DNA of 64,000 bases from Halomonas sp. BDJS001. GTDB lineage: Bacteria; Pseudomonadota; Gammaproteobacteria; Pseudomonadales; Halomonadaceae. The notes beneath the pieces were generated by a model. It was given only the letters and a program-made list of their open reading frames with translations. It was not told the origin of the DNA and ran no database searches. This document shows, piece after piece, positions 38,713 through 47,789 of the stretch. The stretch lies in contig NZ_CP110535.1 of NCBI RefSeq assembly GCF_026104355.1, positions 1,302,001 through 1,366,000 of the forward strand, written 5' to 3'. The translations under genes and the position numbers were made by a program. Positions within the stretch are counted from its first letter, which is position 1, and the number at the start of each line of letters is the position of its first letter.

Positions 38713-39582
38713 TTAACCGCGGCTGAGGGTGGTTCCCAGTAGGTGTTGAGCGCCAGGCACCAGCCAGACCGGATCCAGGCGGGTATTGGCAGCTTCAACG
38801 CAAATAAAGTGGCGTGCTGCCTCGGCGGGGGTGTCGCTGGGTAGGTCGTTATTGGGGTGCCACACTACCGTGGAGTCACTCGACTGCTTGCCGATGCGCA
38901 GAGTGCGCTCGCCATCGTTGAGCAGTACGGCTTCATTGGTGTGGTAAATGCGGTCAACGGCGCCTTGAACGGCCAGTGTGCCCTGCTGCTCACTCTCAGC
39001 AAAGTCGCGCAGTTTGTCGAGATAGCGCGCGCCGGAGAGACCTTCCAGGCGGCACTGATGGGTATCGGCAACGGCTAAATAGGTGTGCAGCGCGCCGCTG
39101 GTTTTGATCGGCGTTTCGCCAATGTTTTCGCTAATCAGCTCCACGTTCAAACGCTGGGCGTTAGCTTGTACCACCAAGCGTGCGGTGAGCAGTGTGTGCA
39201 GAGGCTGCGACGGGGAGAGGTGAAGCTCAATGCCCTCGGCGTGCTCATCGACGGCATCCAGGCGCCACTCAGCGTGGCGGGCAAGGCCATGAAAGGGGCC
39301 ATCGTGCTGGGGGCTTTCGTCGGCAAAGCGCTCGTCGGCGAACCATGGCCAGCAGAGCGGAATACCGCCCCGGATAGCGCCTGGCAGCGCCTGGGGCGTA
39401 GGCGTCAGCCATAACCAGCCGGTATCACCGGTAGGGCAGAAGTGCAGCACTTGAGCGCCTTGGAGACTCACCACCAACTCACCCCAGGGCATATTGAAAA
39501 GCACCACGTCGCGGCCTTCCCACTGCGCCGTTTGCTGTCCTTGAGTGCTTTTAACCAGTTGATTGAGCGAGTCGGGGATCAT
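38713..39582 (-). CDS. yeaD: D-hexose-6-phosphate mutarotase (YeaD family)
   Basis: A 289-residue aldose-1-epimerase-like beta-sandwich enzyme that interconverts alpha and beta anomers of hexose 6-phosphates. Visible features are GAQVLHFCPTGDTGWLWLTP, the phosphate- and sugar-binding GIPLCWPWFAD, the conserved histidine and histidine-glycine of GPFHGLARHAEWRL, SGALHTYLAVAD and the C-terminal ICVEAANTRLDPVWLVPG. The ATG at 39582 follows AAAGGA; an upstream in-frame extension is unlikely. It would support the sugar uptake encoded upstream, though it is a separate transcription unit. Confidence 0.9.
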   Translation of the reverse strand: MIPDSLNQLVKSTQGQQTAQWEGRDVVLFNMPWGELVVSLQGAQVLHFCPTGDTGWLWLTPTPQALPGAIRGGIPLCWPWFADERFADESPQHDGPFHGLARHAEWRLDAVDEHAEGIELHLSPSQPLHTLLTARLVVQANAQRLNVELISENIGETPIKTSGALHTYLAVADTHQCRLEGLSGARYLDKLRDFAESEQQGTLAVQGAVDRIYHTNEAVLLNDGERTLRIGKQSSDSTVVWHPNNDLPSDTPAEAARHFICVEAANTRLDPVWLVPGAQHLLGTTLSRG

Positions 39583-39719
39583 GAATTTTCCTTTAAGAGT
39601 TGCCAAGCATCGATACCGATAGGCGCCGAACACTAACGCTGTGTGCTATGGTAGAACAAGCGTGACTCGAAGGTAAAACGCGTAACTGCAACCCGTAATC
39701 GAAATAGTAAGGAGACTAT

Positions 39720-39962
39720 ATGGGCTTTATTGCATGGTTAATCATTGGTGGTTTAGCTGGTTGGATTGCTGGCAACATCATGCGCGGTGGCGGTTTCGGC
39801 ATCCTGGGTAATATTGGTGTCGGCATCGTGGGCGCGGTTATTGGTGGTTTTTTATTCAGCCTTTTAGGCCTTTCCTCTGGTGGCTTTATCGGTTCGCTAG
39901 TTACCGCGATAGTGGGTGCCGTGGTGCTCCTGTGGGTGATTAGTAAGGTTAAAAAAGCGTAG
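39720..39962 (+). CDS. GlsB/YeaQ/YmgE-family stress membrane protein
   Basis: An 80-residue, glycine-rich membrane protein with three hydrophobic stretches: FIAWLIIGGLAGWIAGNIMR, NIGVGIVGAVIGGFLFSLLG and SLVTAIVGAVVLLWVISKV. This is the transglycosylase-associated/GlsB family, small proteins often raised under envelope or osmotic stress; biochemical function is unknown. AAGGAG precedes the ATG and a strong terminator follows, so it is a single-gene unit. Confidence 0.88.
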   Translation: MGFIAWLIIGGLAGWIAGNIMRGGGFGILGNIGVGIVGAVIGGFLFSLLGLSSGGFIGSLVTAIVGAVVLLWVISKVKKA

Positions 39963-39983
39963 CGATTGAGTTGCTACCTGTAA

Positions 39984-40020
39984 AACACCGCCCGGCCTTG
40001 TGCCGGGCGGTGTTGTTTTA
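39984..40020 (+). terminator. Rho-independent terminator of the GlsB-like gene
   Basis: AACACCGCCCGGC and GCCGGGCGGTGTT form a 13-bp GC-rich stem with a 5-nt loop, followed by GTTTTA. Confidence 0.92.
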
Positions 40021-40127
40021 TGCCTACCGAGGCGTAGGGCTATCGGTGTTCGCGCCACTTTCCGTTACACTAGGCAGCTTTAGTTCCGGCTTTTTGCTGG
40101 TGTCATTGTGCTTTTTCGAGGTGCCTC

Positions 40128-42593
40128 TTGATCGACGCGTTAAATGCCTGGTGGGCCCAACAGCTAGTGCTGTGTGATTGGGCGTTTACCCCTCATCCGT
40201 TGGCAGTCGATGCAGGGGCGGCAGAACAGCGCCTGTTACAGCTGGGAATTACCAGCCGGGGCGAGCTGGCCGAGCAGCTGTTTCACGGGCTGGGAGCTCC
40301 CGCAGGCAGTGCCGACCGTTTGCTAGGCGCGCTTGAGTGGGCCGCACTGGCGGGAGCGGCGGGTTGGTTAGACGCTGATCAGGCGCGCAATTGGGCGCAC
40401 CACCTGACTCGCCGCATCACCAGCGATTACAGCGATCTGCGTGCCTGGCTAGCGGATTTGCGCCGTGCGTTAGGCGCACGGGGCTGGGAAGCGGGGGCCG
40501 ATGACCGTTTTATTGATGCCTGCCAAGCACTGGCCAAGCTTGAAACCGATGGCGAAGGCATTACCTGGGACGCGCTTGAAAATGCCTTGGCTGAACTCCC
40601 AGCACCGGCTTCGCTATGGCCCCAGCAGCCAGAAGCGCAGAGCTGGCGGCTATGCGCGCTGTTTCGGCCGATTATTGTCTACCCCGCCAGCCAAAGCGAT
40701 TGGCCTGAAGCCTCCGAGTGGCTTGCCCACGTATGGGATGTCCATGACCGCGACGCACTTATCGGCGTGATGCTCTGGTTAGGTGCTCAAGGTGAGCGGC
40801 AGCGCTGGGATATCGAAGCGCGCGAATTGCTCAGTATGGACAATGCCCAACGCATGGAGTGGCAGCGTAGTGTGGTAGAAGAGTCGCCCTATGCGCCGGT
40901 ACTGAATAAGTTTGTCACCCAAGGCGAACCGCTTGAGTGGGCGGCTTGGGATTGGCTGCGAATTGTGGAACTCGCCTGGGCCGGTGCCTGCTGTGGCTTG
41001 CTTAGCCAAGAAGAGGCCGATGATTTAGCCGGGCACGCCGCTGATTTGATCAGTCGCCGCTACCATGATTGGTACGCAGTCCTTAATGCCTATGGGCGCG
41101 GGCAGAGTCTATTTGATGGCATCGACCGGCGGGGTAAAACACCCAGCGAGCGACATCAGTTGCTGCTGCATGGTTGGGATAGCCCCTGGAAGCGCCCACC
41201 GGGGGAGCTATTGGATGAGTCCACGCGCATGGCATCCCAAGCGCGCATTCGGCGGTGGCGTAATACCCCTCACCACTGGTTGTTGGCGCTGGCCAGCGTA
41301 CGTGAACCGGATGCCATGCTGCGCCAGATAGCCCCCTCCGCGGCGCTGCCTGAAGAGCAGCGTGCCGACGCAGCGCTCTATTTGCAGGAGTCACTTGGCC
41401 TGCATGCCGATGAGGGGGCTCATGCACTGGCGCGCTATTGGCTACCCGCTCAGGCCCATCATCTTAACCAGTTGGCGGCCGATGCAGTGCACGGCGTTTT
41501 ACCTCCTTCGCAAAGCTGGTTTGGCCAACCGACCCCAGAAGAGCTTAAGCAGCGCAATGCCGTTAAAGGGGTAAGTCGCCATGCGGCCACGATTCATATG
41601 GCCGAAAAATTTGCCTTCTATCTGCATATGTCCCTCGACAGCGGCTTATTCGATCATGCGCCGTTAATGGAATATGCCAGTGCGCTGCGCAGCTGTCTGT
41701 GCCGTTTTTACCCCAATGCCAAGCGCTTGTTAGAAGCCTGGTTCGCTTGGGAGAGCTGTCTGCCTGAGCCTGAGCACGCTTCGTTAGTGAATGAAATTAT
41801 TTGGCACATTGAAGATCCCGGCAGCCTGTTTCACTGGCTGGATTGGCGTCCCGATGCCTGGCGTGAACCGGGTAGTCGCCCCACCTTGAGTCATTTTACC
41901 GCGATGTCGTTGGTGGGCCCGCTGAACAGTGCGGTGTGGAGTGAGCCTCAGCCCGAGAGCGCTCGGGAGTGCGCCGAGATTCGCGAGTGGGTGGAGAGCC
42001 ATTACCACTTGAGCAATGCAGGTGATATGCAGGAGTTTTTGACCCATATGCTCGAGTCGGGGGATCGCCAGGAGTATCAGATTAACTACGCTCCCTATAC
42101 CCTCAATACTGAGCGCTTAAGCGCTGAGATCGCCATTCTTGAATCCGGCGACTGTGCTGAAGATGAACGCCACCACCTGCTGCGCTTACGTCGTGTGCGC
42201 GACAACGAAGATGGCTGCAATGAGGTGGATATGGCGGCCTGGGATATTGCCCAACTGGTCGATCTGGCCATCGCCGCGCGGCAGCTAGGCTGGCTCGATA
42301 GCGCTGCGTTCGCTAAGGTATTGGATCGTGCTTACCAATTGGCGGCGGATCACTACGCCGGTTGGCAGGAATATGCCATGGGGATGTATGCCGGCTTCTC
42401 ATTTTTTATGGGCGAAACCCCTGAACGGGAAAGCTTTCTAGCCGGGTTTCGTCAGGCGCTGGTGGCTTGGATATGTGGTGCGCCGGTCTTGGCTGGCCCA
42501 TGGGTGAGCTTGGATTTTCCGGGCAATAAACCGCGCCATTTCGCGCCATTGCATATTGATACCCTGCCGGGCGATCAGCGCACGTTACATTGA
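40128..42593 (+). CDS. Large DUF1266-like protein with three internal repeats
   Basis: An 821-residue, Trp- and Ala-rich, acidic soluble protein with no signal peptide. A unit of about 60 residues recurs near residues 65-125, 268-330 and 700-770. In the last two it reads AAWD-x3-(I/L)V(D/E)LA, then G-(L/W)-L, an acidic helix and a tyrosine/tryptophan segment (RYHDWYAVLNAYGRGQSLF; HYAGWQEYAMGMYAGFSFF). This is the pattern of DUF1266 domains (YbeU/YbeR type, usually about 230 residues), so this looks like a multi-domain fusion. Function unknown. It starts at a TTG/ATG-poor region, so the start is approximate. No obvious operon partner. Confidence 0.75.
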   Translation: MIDALNAWWAQQLVLCDWAFTPHPLAVDAGAAEQRLLQLGITSRGELAEQLFHGLGAPAGSADRLLGALEWAALAGAAGWLDADQARNWAHHLTRRITSDYSDLRAWLADLRRALGARGWEAGADDRFIDACQALAKLETDGEGITWDALENALAELPAPASLWPQQPEAQSWRLCALFRPIIVYPASQSDWPEASEWLAHVWDVHDRDALIGVMLWLGAQGERQRWDIEARELLSMDNAQRMEWQRSVVEESPYAPVLNKFVTQGEPLEWAAWDWLRIVELAWAGACCGLLSQEEADDLAGHAADLISRRYHDWYAVLNAYGRGQSLFDGIDRRGKTPSERHQLLLHGWDSPWKRPPGELLDESTRMASQARIRRWRNTPHHWLLALASVREPDAMLRQIAPSAALPEEQRADAALYLQESLGLHADEGAHALARYWLPAQAHHLNQLAADAVHGVLPPSQSWFGQPTPEELKQRNAVKGVSRHAATIHMAEKFAFYLHMSLDSGLFDHAPLMEYASALRSCLCRFYPNAKRLLEAWFAWESCLPEPEHASLVNEIIWHIEDPGSLFHWLDWRPDAWREPGSRPTLSHFTAMSLVGPLNSAVWSEPQPESARECAEIREWVESHYHLSNAGDMQEFLTHMLESGDRQEYQINYAPYTLNTERLSAEIAILESGDCAEDERHHLLRLRRVRDNEDGCNEVDMAAWDIAQLVDLAIAARQLGWLDSAAFAKVLDRAYQLAADHYAGWQEYAMGMYAGFSFFMGETPERESFLAGFRQALVAWICGAPVLAGPWVSLDFPGNKPRHFAPLHIDTLPGDQRTLH

Positions 42594-42687
42594 TGCTCGC
42601 CAAACATATGATAACTAGCTTATAGTCTTGCCTGGAAAAATTAGATTTGTCATACCGCCTTCTTATCAATGTCACGAGGTTAATCGC

Positions 42688-43320
42688 ATGGTTGCGTTGC
42701 CACGCCCCGCTGTGACCGCTGTCCGTGTTGTAAGTGTTTGTTGTTTAGTTGCATTGGTCGCTGGCTGCGCAGGTTCTGCCCGACAGAACAATATGCAGGC
42801 CCCAGAGAATTACTTCTCAATGACGTTGCCGGGAATGGGGGCGAACCCGCAAATGTCCCCGGTTGATCCCATCGATGCGCATCTGCGCAGTTTGCAAGTA
42901 CCGCCGCCAACAGTGATCCGTGAGGCGCTGCTGGCGCAGCACCAGCGCTGGGCGGGAACGCCTTACCGAATTGGCGGTACTTCAGAGAGAGGAATCGACT
43001 GTTCGGCCCTGGTTCGCAACGTTTATCGTGACACTTTTAATTTGGATCTACCGCGCTCCACCCGTGGCCAAGTACACGAGGGACGCCCGATCGACCGCCA
43101 AGAGCTGCAGGCGGGCGATCTGGTGTTCTTCCGACCGCCGGGTCGCTATAACCATGTGGGGATCTACGTAGGCGATGGGTATTTTCTCCACGCTTCGACC
43201 TCAAAAGGGGTGATTATCTCCAGCCTGGATAACAGTTATTGGCAGCGCTACTACTGGCAGTCACGTCGCGCTCTGGAGCCAACGCACCTGGCCCAACTGG
43301 GCGGCACTGTTTTCCAGTAA
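42688..43320 (+). CDS. NlpC/P60-family lipoprotein (murein endopeptidase)
   Basis: A 210-residue lipoprotein. The signal peptide ends in the lipobox LVAGC (Cys27). The C-terminal NlpC/P60 domain has the nucleophile Cys105 in GIDCSALVRNVY and the histidines His156 (YNHVGIYVGD) and His168 (YFLHAS), the triad for cutting peptide cross-links of peptidoglycan. It resembles Spr/MepS and NlpC of E. coli, which are outer-membrane anchored. The ATG at 42688 follows GAGGT by 7 nt and is preferred over one 60 nt upstream because it gives a proper signal peptide. Confidence 0.9.
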   Translation: MVALPRPAVTAVRVVSVCCLVALVAGCAGSARQNNMQAPENYFSMTLPGMGANPQMSPVDPIDAHLRSLQVPPPTVIREALLAQHQRWAGTPYRIGGTSERGIDCSALVRNVYRDTFNLDLPRSTRGQVHEGRPIDRQELQAGDLVFFRPPGRYNHVGIYVGDGYFLHASTSKGVIISSLDNSYWQRYYWQSRRALEPTHLAQLGGTVFQ

Positions 43321-43346
43321 TCAGACGTTATTAATCTAGGAATGGC

Positions 43347-44537
43347 ATGATAAAAGCCAAAACGCGCGCCTGGTGGCGCGCCACCTTGGCGCTTTGCCTC
43401 GGCTCATTTCTTGTTTTTATCAACTTATACGCACCGCAGCCGCTGCTGCCAGGGTTAAAGGAGACCTATCAGGTCTCTACCTTGGGCGTCAGCCTGCTTA
43501 TGTCGGTATCGACCCTCTCCTTAGCCATTGCGCTGCTGGTCTTCGGGCCTCTCTCTGATGCCATTGGTCGCGAAGGCATCATGCGCGTCACACTGCTGTT
43601 GGCAGGTGGATGCTCCATTGCCTTGGCCTTTGCCCCCACCTTTGAAAGCTTGCTGCTGCTACGCCTGGTGCAAGGCTTTGTGCTGGGAGGACTGCCAGCA
43701 GTGGCGATCGCCTGGATGGGCGATGAGTTTGAGAAGCCTGCGCTGTTAAGCGCTGTGGGGCTCTATATTGGCGCCAACTCGCTCGGCGGAATCAGCGGGC
43801 GTATCGTCGGTGGGGGCGCCGCTGAGGTCGGCGGCCCCACAGCGGCATTTCTAGCGGTAGGTATCATGACGCTTGTTGGCTGCGCGGTATTTTGGCGCCT
43901 GTTGCCCAATAGCCGCGCCTTTACTCCCCAGCGCTTCGAGCTGCGCAAAGCAGCCGGCGATTTAGTCAGTCATGTGCGCAATCCGGTGTTGCTCGCTGCT
44001 TACTGTCTGGGTGGTATTAATTTCCTGATTTTTATTAACCAATACAGCTATATCACCTTTCGGTTGGCGGCAGCGCCGTATCAATTAGCCGCCAGTGGTC
44101 TGGGGCTGATTTTTTTGACCTATCTCGGCGGTACCTTCGGTTCGATGATTTCCGGGCGATTGGCTGGGCGGTTTTCTCCCGCGGCATGCATGATGGTAGG
44201 GGTAGTGATTTTGATGTTGGGCACGGCGATCACGTTATCGGATTCGCTGCTGCTGATTATCGTCGGCTTAACCGTCAATGCCTTCGGCTTTTTCCTGGCC
44301 CATTCGTTGGCCTCCAGCTGGGTAGGCCGTTATGCCCAGGGCGCCCGGGGCAGCGCCTCGGCGCTCTATCTGGTGTTTTATTACGTGGGAGCCAGTTTGG
44401 GTGGCTTCTGGCTGGAGCCGTTCTGGCACTGGGCCGGTTGGTCAGGGGTCACTATAGGCTCGTGGCTGCTGCTAAGTATCACGCTAATGATTGCCTTCGG
44501 CCTATGGCGTTTTGAGCGTCGCCAGGCGGTTGGCTAA
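43347..44537 (+). CDS. MFS transporter (YnfM-like)
   Basis: A 396-residue carrier with twelve helices. The loop 2-3 motif is FGPLSDAIGREGIMR, and helix 1 reads LCLGSFLVFINLYAPQPLLP, characteristic of the YnfM/CynX-related group. Substrate is unknown; relatives are assigned to drug or small-molecule efflux. It lies 26 nt after the NlpC lipoprotein gene on the same strand and converges on nikE with only 10 nt between the stops. Confidence 0.85.
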   Translation: MIKAKTRAWWRATLALCLGSFLVFINLYAPQPLLPGLKETYQVSTLGVSLLMSVSTLSLAIALLVFGPLSDAIGREGIMRVTLLLAGGCSIALAFAPTFESLLLLRLVQGFVLGGLPAVAIAWMGDEFEKPALLSAVGLYIGANSLGGISGRIVGGGAAEVGGPTAAFLAVGIMTLVGCAVFWRLLPNSRAFTPQRFELRKAAGDLVSHVRNPVLLAAYCLGGINFLIFINQYSYITFRLAAAPYQLAASGLGLIFLTYLGGTFGSMISGRLAGRFSPAACMMVGVVILMLGTAITLSDSLLLIIVGLTVNAFGFFLAHSLASSWVGRYAQGARGSASALYLVFYYVGASLGGFWLEPFWHWAGWSGVTIGSWLLLSITLMIAFGLWRFERRQAVG

Positions 44538-44547
44538 CTTTCATCAG

Positions 44548-45165
44548 CTACCATGGCTTCAGTTGCCTTTCGCTTAAGTGCAAACGCTGTGGGCAGAGCC
44601 GTTCCAGTAGGGCGATGTCGTGGCTAATCACCAGCACGCCAAGCTGGCGTAATTGCGCCTCCTGTTTTAGCGCCTGCCAAAGCTCAAGTTGGGTAATCGG
44701 GTCGAGCATGGTGGAGATCTCATCGGCGACCAGAAAGCGTACTTCCGGGGCGAGTGCACGCAATACGCATACCCGCTGCAACTCCCCCCCCGATAGCGAT
44801 TGTGGAAAGCGAGATAGCCACTTTGGTTTTACGCCAAACGCCTGGCACTGGGCATCAGAAGGCGTCCAGGCTTCGCGCAGTATTTTGGCTACCCGCCAGC
44901 GTGGGTTCACCGCCAGTTCCGGCGATTGGGGAAGCCACTGTACGGGCTGCACACCTTTTTTAGGTAGCGCCGCGCCATCCAGGGTGACATAACCCGTCTG
45001 GGGCATTAAGTAGCCTGCCAGCAGTTTGCCCAGTGTGGATTTTCCTGCCCCCGAGTCGCCGCTTAATCCTAACCACTGGCCCGCTTTTAGGGTGAGGGAA
45101 ACGTCTTCCAGTATCGGTGTGTCGGGTGAAAACCGAAAACCAAGCCGGTGCGCGTTAAGCAACAT
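44548..45165 (-). CDS. nikE: Nickel-type ABC transporter ATP-binding protein 2
   Basis: A 205-residue ATPase of the Opp/Nik family. Walker A is GDSGAGKST, the signature is SLSGGELQRVCVLRAL, Walker B is VRFLVADEISTMLDPITQ and the switch histidine is in VISHDIALLE. It is shorter than oligopeptide ATPases because the C-terminal zinc/peptide extension is absent, as in NikE. The ATG at 45165 follows AGGAGA and overlaps the nikD end by 11 nt. Assignment to nickel rests on the nikR gene and operator at the head of the operon. Confidence 0.85.
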   Translation of the reverse strand: MLLNAHRLGFRFSPDTPILEDVSLTLKAGQWLGLSGDSGAGKSTLGKLLAGYLMPQTGYVTLDGAALPKKGVQPVQWLPQSPELAVNPRWRVAKILREAWTPSDAQCQAFGVKPKWLSRFPQSLSGGELQRVCVLRALAPEVRFLVADEISTMLDPITQLELWQALKQEAQLRQLGVLVISHDIALLERLCPQRLHLSERQLKPW

Positions 45166-45991
45166 TCGTCTCCTGTTCACGCCTGCCGATGGTGGTCGTA
45201 GCAAAAGCGTTGTCCGGTAGCGCCAGCCACAGGGCCTGTGAATAAGCGCTGGTCAGAGCGGCGCCGCTGCCCTGAAAGGCGCTGGCGGGCGCGGTCTCGA
45301 TCAGCTTGCCGCCACGCATAATGGTAACGAGGTCGGCAATCGGCAGGGCATGGCGCAGGTCGTGGGTAATCAGGATCACCGTTTTACCCTGGTCGGCCAG
45401 TTCGCGCAACGCGCCCAGTACGCGCTGGCGCTGGTGTGGGTCAAGGCCTACGCTGGGTTCGTCAGCAATCACCAGCCTGGCTTGGCTGACGTGGGCCATG
45501 GCCGTCAACACGCGCCGGGCCATGCCGCCGGAAAGCTCGTGGGCGTAGGCCTGCTGTGCTCGGGCGTCTAGCTGATAGTGAGCAAGGGCTTGTTGGGAGG
45601 CGTGCCAAGCGTGTGCTGATGGCTGGCCTGCGCGCTGGGCCGCCCAGGTCACCTGGCGCTGAGTACGCACCAGCGGGTCTAAGGCGCTTAGCGATTGGGG
45701 GATCAGCGCCAGCTTGCGGCCGCGAAGCTGGCGTTGGCGTGATGCATCAAGAGGTTTTCCCTGGTAGTAAAGCTGCCCGTCTAAGCGCGCAGGTGTGGGC
45801 AGTAACCCCATGATCGCATAGGCCAACAAACTTTTTCCGGCGCCGGAGGCACCCACCACCGCATGTACCTCGCCTGGGCAAAACGTTAGCGAAAATGCAT
45901 CCAGACAGGTAGCCCAGCGACGCTTCCACCATGCGGCATAACCGTCTGCATAGTAGGGCAACTGGAGTGTTAAACGGTCGATCGTGAGCAT
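45155..45991 (-). CDS. nikD: Nickel-type ABC transporter ATP-binding protein 1
   Basis: A 278-residue ATPase, partner of NikE. Walker A is GASGAGKSLL, the Q-loop LIPQSLSALDPL, the signature ELSGGMARRVLTAMA, Walker B LVIADEPSVGLDPHQRQ and the switch ILITHDLRHAL. A short N-terminal segment with PYYADGYAAWWKRRWATCLD precedes the first ATPase strand pair. It begins 9 nt after nikC and overlaps nikE. Confidence 0.86.
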   Translation of the reverse strand: MLTIDRLTLQLPYYADGYAAWWKRRWATCLDAFSLTFCPGEVHAVVGASGAGKSLLAYAIMGLLPTPARLDGQLYYQGKPLDASRQRQLRGRKLALIPQSLSALDPLVRTQRQVTWAAQRAGQPSAHAWHASQQALAHYQLDARAQQAYAHELSGGMARRVLTAMAHVSQARLVIADEPSVGLDPHQRQRVLGALRELADQGKTVILITHDLRHALPIADLVTIMRGGKLIETAPASAFQGSGAALTSAYSQALWLALPDNAFATTTIGRREQETNVA

Positions 45992-46000
45992 TGCAACCTC

Positions 46001-46801
46001 CTAAAGAGCCCGGCGTAGCTGGCTGGAGAGGCGCTCGAAACCCAGCACCATCAGTAACAGCCCCAAGCCGGGAAATACCCCCAGCCACCAGTAGCCGCCG
46101 CTTAAGTAGCGCATGGCATCCGCCAGCAAAACGCCAATAGCGGGCTGGCTGGGGCTTAGGCCAAAGCCCAAAAAGGTCAGTGCGGCTTCGTGGAGAATCG
46201 CGTGGGGGAACAGCAGTAGGGCGCCCACCAGGCAGTGGGGCAATAAATGGGGGAGCAGGTGGCCGTGGAGCACAAACCAGCGCGACTTACCCAGCGCACG
46301 CGAGATGCGCACATAGGGCGCCTGGCGCAGTTGCCATAGCTCGGCGCGTAGCACCCGGGCCAGGCTGGGCCAGTGGGTCACGGCCACGGCAATAATGACT
46401 GCCTGGGTGCCGCCACCTAGGGCAAAGGCGATCAGCATCAATAAAATCAGGTGGGGCACGCTAAGCAGCGTATCAATCAGCAGACTCACCAGGGCATCCA
46501 GCCGCGCTGACAGCGTGGCTAGGGCTGCCAAGCTCAGCGCAATCAGCGTGCTCAGGAGAGCGGCCAGGCAGCCCACCCAGAAGCTTAGCGCCAGCCCGGC
46601 AAGGGTTCGCGCCCAGAGTTCACGGCCCAGCGCGTCGGTGCCCAGCCAGTGTTCAACGCTAGGCGGGGCTAGCCGGGCATCAAACTGCATCTGTTGCGGT
46701 GAATCACCTAGCAGCCACTGGCTAGCGGCAAGCCCTACGACCAGCAGGGTGGCGACGCCCAGGCTGAAGGCGGCGCGCAGGCGCGGCTGAGGCTGACTCA
46801 T
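46001..46801 (-). CDS. nikC: Nickel-type ABC transporter permease 2
   Basis: A 266-residue inner-membrane permease of the DppC/NikC family with six helices. Visible are WLGTDALGRELWARTLAGL after the first helix, typical of the family, and the EAA loop ISRALGKSRWFVLHGHLLPH. The start overlaps the nikB stop by 4 nt (ATGA). Confidence 0.88.
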   Translation of the reverse strand: MSQPQPRLRAAFSLGVATLLVVGLAASQWLLGDSPQQMQFDARLAPPSVEHWLGTDALGRELWARTLAGLALSFWVGCLAALLSTLIALSLAALATLSARLDALVSLLIDTLLSVPHLILLMLIAFALGGGTQAVIIAVAVTHWPSLARVLRAELWQLRQAPYVRISRALGKSRWFVLHGHLLPHLLPHCLVGALLLFPHAILHEAALTFLGFGLSPSQPAIGVLLADAMRYLSGGYWWLGVFPGLGLLLMVLGFERLSSQLRRAL

Positions 46802-47789
46802 AAACCACCTGGCTGAATGCGTGGGTCAATAACGGCGTAGAGGCTATCGGCGATCATATTGCCGATGCTGACAAACAGGGCGGTAAATAGCGCGATGCCC
46901 AGCAGCAGGGGAACGTCACTGCGTAGGCCTGCGGCCACCGTGGCTTGGCCCAGGCCCGGGTAGGCGAACACCTGCTCGATTAGGATCGAGCCGCCAAATA
47001 GTTCGCCCAGTGAGGCAAACGCCAGCGTCACTGCGGGTAAACTGGCGTGCCGGAGACCATGGCGCCAGGCCACATCTATTCGGCTGGCGCCCTGGGCAAA
47101 GGCGTGGGTAGCAACCTCTGAGCGCATTAGCTCAAGCATGCGGGCGCGGGTATGCAGGGTAATATTGGCGATGCCCAGCAGTGCCAAGGTGACGATTGGT
47201 AAGAGTAGATGATGTAACCGGGTAACGAGGGTGACGTCTTGATTCAAGACCCCGACTGGCCCCGCGCAACAGGTAGGCGTCCAACCCAGCGTTACCGAAA
47301 ACAGCAGCACCGCAAGTATCGCCAGCCAAAAAGCGGGAGTGGAGGCGGTAATGAAGGCGTAGGTGCTGATGATGCTATCCAGCTTGGAGCCCTCTTTGGC
47401 ACCTGCCACCACGCCGAGGCTAAACCCCAGTAGCGCCGAGAGCAGCCAGGCACTGCCGAGTAGCGCAATGGAGCGTTGAAAACGCTGGCCGATCACCTCG
47501 CTAACCGGCTGGTTATAGACATGACTCCAGCCCAAATCACCGCTGATTAGTTGACGCAGCCAGTGACCAAACTGAACGGCAGGTGACTGATCGAACCCCA
47601 GCGCTGGGCAATCAGGGCGCGCTGTTCGGGGCTGACCTGGGCCATTTGCGGGCCCAGGTAGGCATCAACGGGGTCAACCGGTGAGGCCATCATCAGCCCA
47701 TAAGACACCAGGGCGACGCAGAGGAGTACCAGCGCCAGACGGGCCAAGCGCTTGATGGTAGGCGCAATCAGTCGCACGTCCAGCGCCAC
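46798..47789 (-). pseudogene. nikB: Nickel-type ABC transporter permease 1, with one apparent -1 frameshift
   Basis: A DppB/NikB-type permease split over two frames. The N-terminal part (47789-47547) has the first helix LALVLLCVALVSYGLMMASP followed by VDPVDAYLGPQMAQVSPEQR. The rest (from about 47600 down to 46798) has the remaining helices, the EAA loop FAQGASRIDVAWRHGLRHAS and the C-terminal AVIDPRIQPGG. One extra base in the 4-nt C-run at 47596-47599 (G on the coding strand) rejoins them through AQRWGFDQSPAVQFGHWLRQ, giving about 330 residues, normal for the family. Start is a GTG overlapping the end of nikA. Sequencing error is more likely than decay because all neighbours are intact. Confidence 0.85.
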
